The position numbers were made by a program, and so were the translations under genes. Below the pieces are notes generated by a model. That model did not search any database. It had not been told where the DNA came from and saw only the letters and a list, made by a program, of their open reading frames with translations. DNA of 64,000 nt, from NCBI RefSeq assembly GCF_001649575.2, contig NC_051446.1, positions 25,016,627-25,080,626 on the forward strand. The letters are read 5' to 3'. This document shows, in pieces, positions 63,440 to 64,000 of the stretch (the stretch's first letter is position 1; the number at the start of each line of letters is the position of its first letter). The stretch is from Kryptolebias marmoratus (taxonomy: Eukaryota; Chordata; Actinopteri; Cyprinodontiformes; Rivulidae).

Positions 63440-64000
63440 GTTTTATTTAGGCTTTTTTAGCTCTGACTTTAAGCTGTTTTAGCTGTTCATCTATCAGAGC
63501 GTTCAGCTCGTTCAGGAGATGGAGCTGTGAGTTTGGATCTTTGTGACTTTTCTACTTTTTAAAATATTTTACTTTATTTATAAAATAATCCCTATTAAAA
63601 ACACAAATATATGTCATGTTTTTCAAAAACATTATCTTTGATTTCTGCCTCAGCAAACTAATGCTAAAGCTAATTGCAGTTCTGCTAATGCTAATTAAAC
63701 TACGGTTAATGCTAATACTGCTCATGCTAATTATACTAATGCTATGCTAATACTGCTACTGCTAACTAGTTCTGCTAATGTTAAGTCTACTATGGTTAAT
63801 GCTAATACTGCTAATGCTAATTATACTAAACTAATGTTAATACTGCTAATGCTAATAAACACAGTTAAGACATTGTAGCTAAAGCTACTAAAGTTGCTAC
63901 TACTACTACTGCCAACTGTAGTTCTGCTAATGTTAACCATGGAAGAATTAGCATAAGCAGAACTAGTTAGCAGCTATAGCATAGTATAAGCTAATGCTAA
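63440..64000 (+). repeat. Family B element running off the window, with TGCTAA array
   Basis: Head GCGTTCAGCTCGTTCAGGAG and TTTACTTTATTTATAAAAT, then an array of TGCTAATGCTAA and ACTGCTAATGCTAATTATAC units continuing to the window end. Confidence 0.6.

Overview
This window is vertebrate nuclear DNA, and almost certainly teleost. It has short coding exons with GT-AG introns, dense hAT-type transposons and MITEs, many minisatellites, and two recognisable fish genes. A spiny-rayed fish is likely; I cannot name the species. I see no prokaryotic features, rRNA, tRNA or CRISPR array. Runs of N are assembly gaps, and most of them sit inside tandem repeats or transposons.

Left three quarters (1 to about 50.5 kb): one gene on the minus strand, psd (EFA6A, pleckstrin and Sec7 domain protein), the exchange factor that activates the small GTPase ARF6. 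I could place 13 coding exons with matching splice phases, from the ATG at 39223 down to a PH-domain exon ending at 1652. The C-terminal exons lie to the left of the window. A CpG-rich block at 49.9-50.5 kb contains a strong minus-strand splice donor and is the probable promoter and 5' UTR exon. A 14.8 kb intron splits the last Sec7 helices from the PH half. It holds an ATG-initiated 70-codon open exon (13624-13833, minus) whose donor phase fits the next psd exon. This is a candidate alternative first exon for a short isoform lacking Sec7.

Right part (52.2-60.1 kb): on the plus strand, head to head with psd, is a complete four-exon gene for an ELOVL6-type very-long-chain fatty acid elongase of 264 residues (elovl6-like; it could be the ELOVL3 counterpart). 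In human both PSD and ELOVL3 lie in 10q24.32, so the neighbourhood looks like old conserved synteny.

The rest is introns and flanks filled with repeats. One family is modular (about 17 pieces), with a GATATGCATTCC tail and an AGCTGAGAGTCAT core. A second family carries internal GCTAAAAG minisatellites (about 11 copies). There are hAT insertions with 8-bp target duplications at 2434, 43958 and 61072, and further hAT-like elements at 6542, 20280 and 28018. The one at 6542 keeps a fossil of a CGGBP1-like zinc finger. Tandem arrays include a 21-bp array at 34.4-35.2 kb, a GGTTACC array touching a psd splice donor, and a Glu-coding triplet repeat inside a psd exon, where the assembly gap breaks the frame. 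The 60.1-64 kb stretch has no gene I can support.
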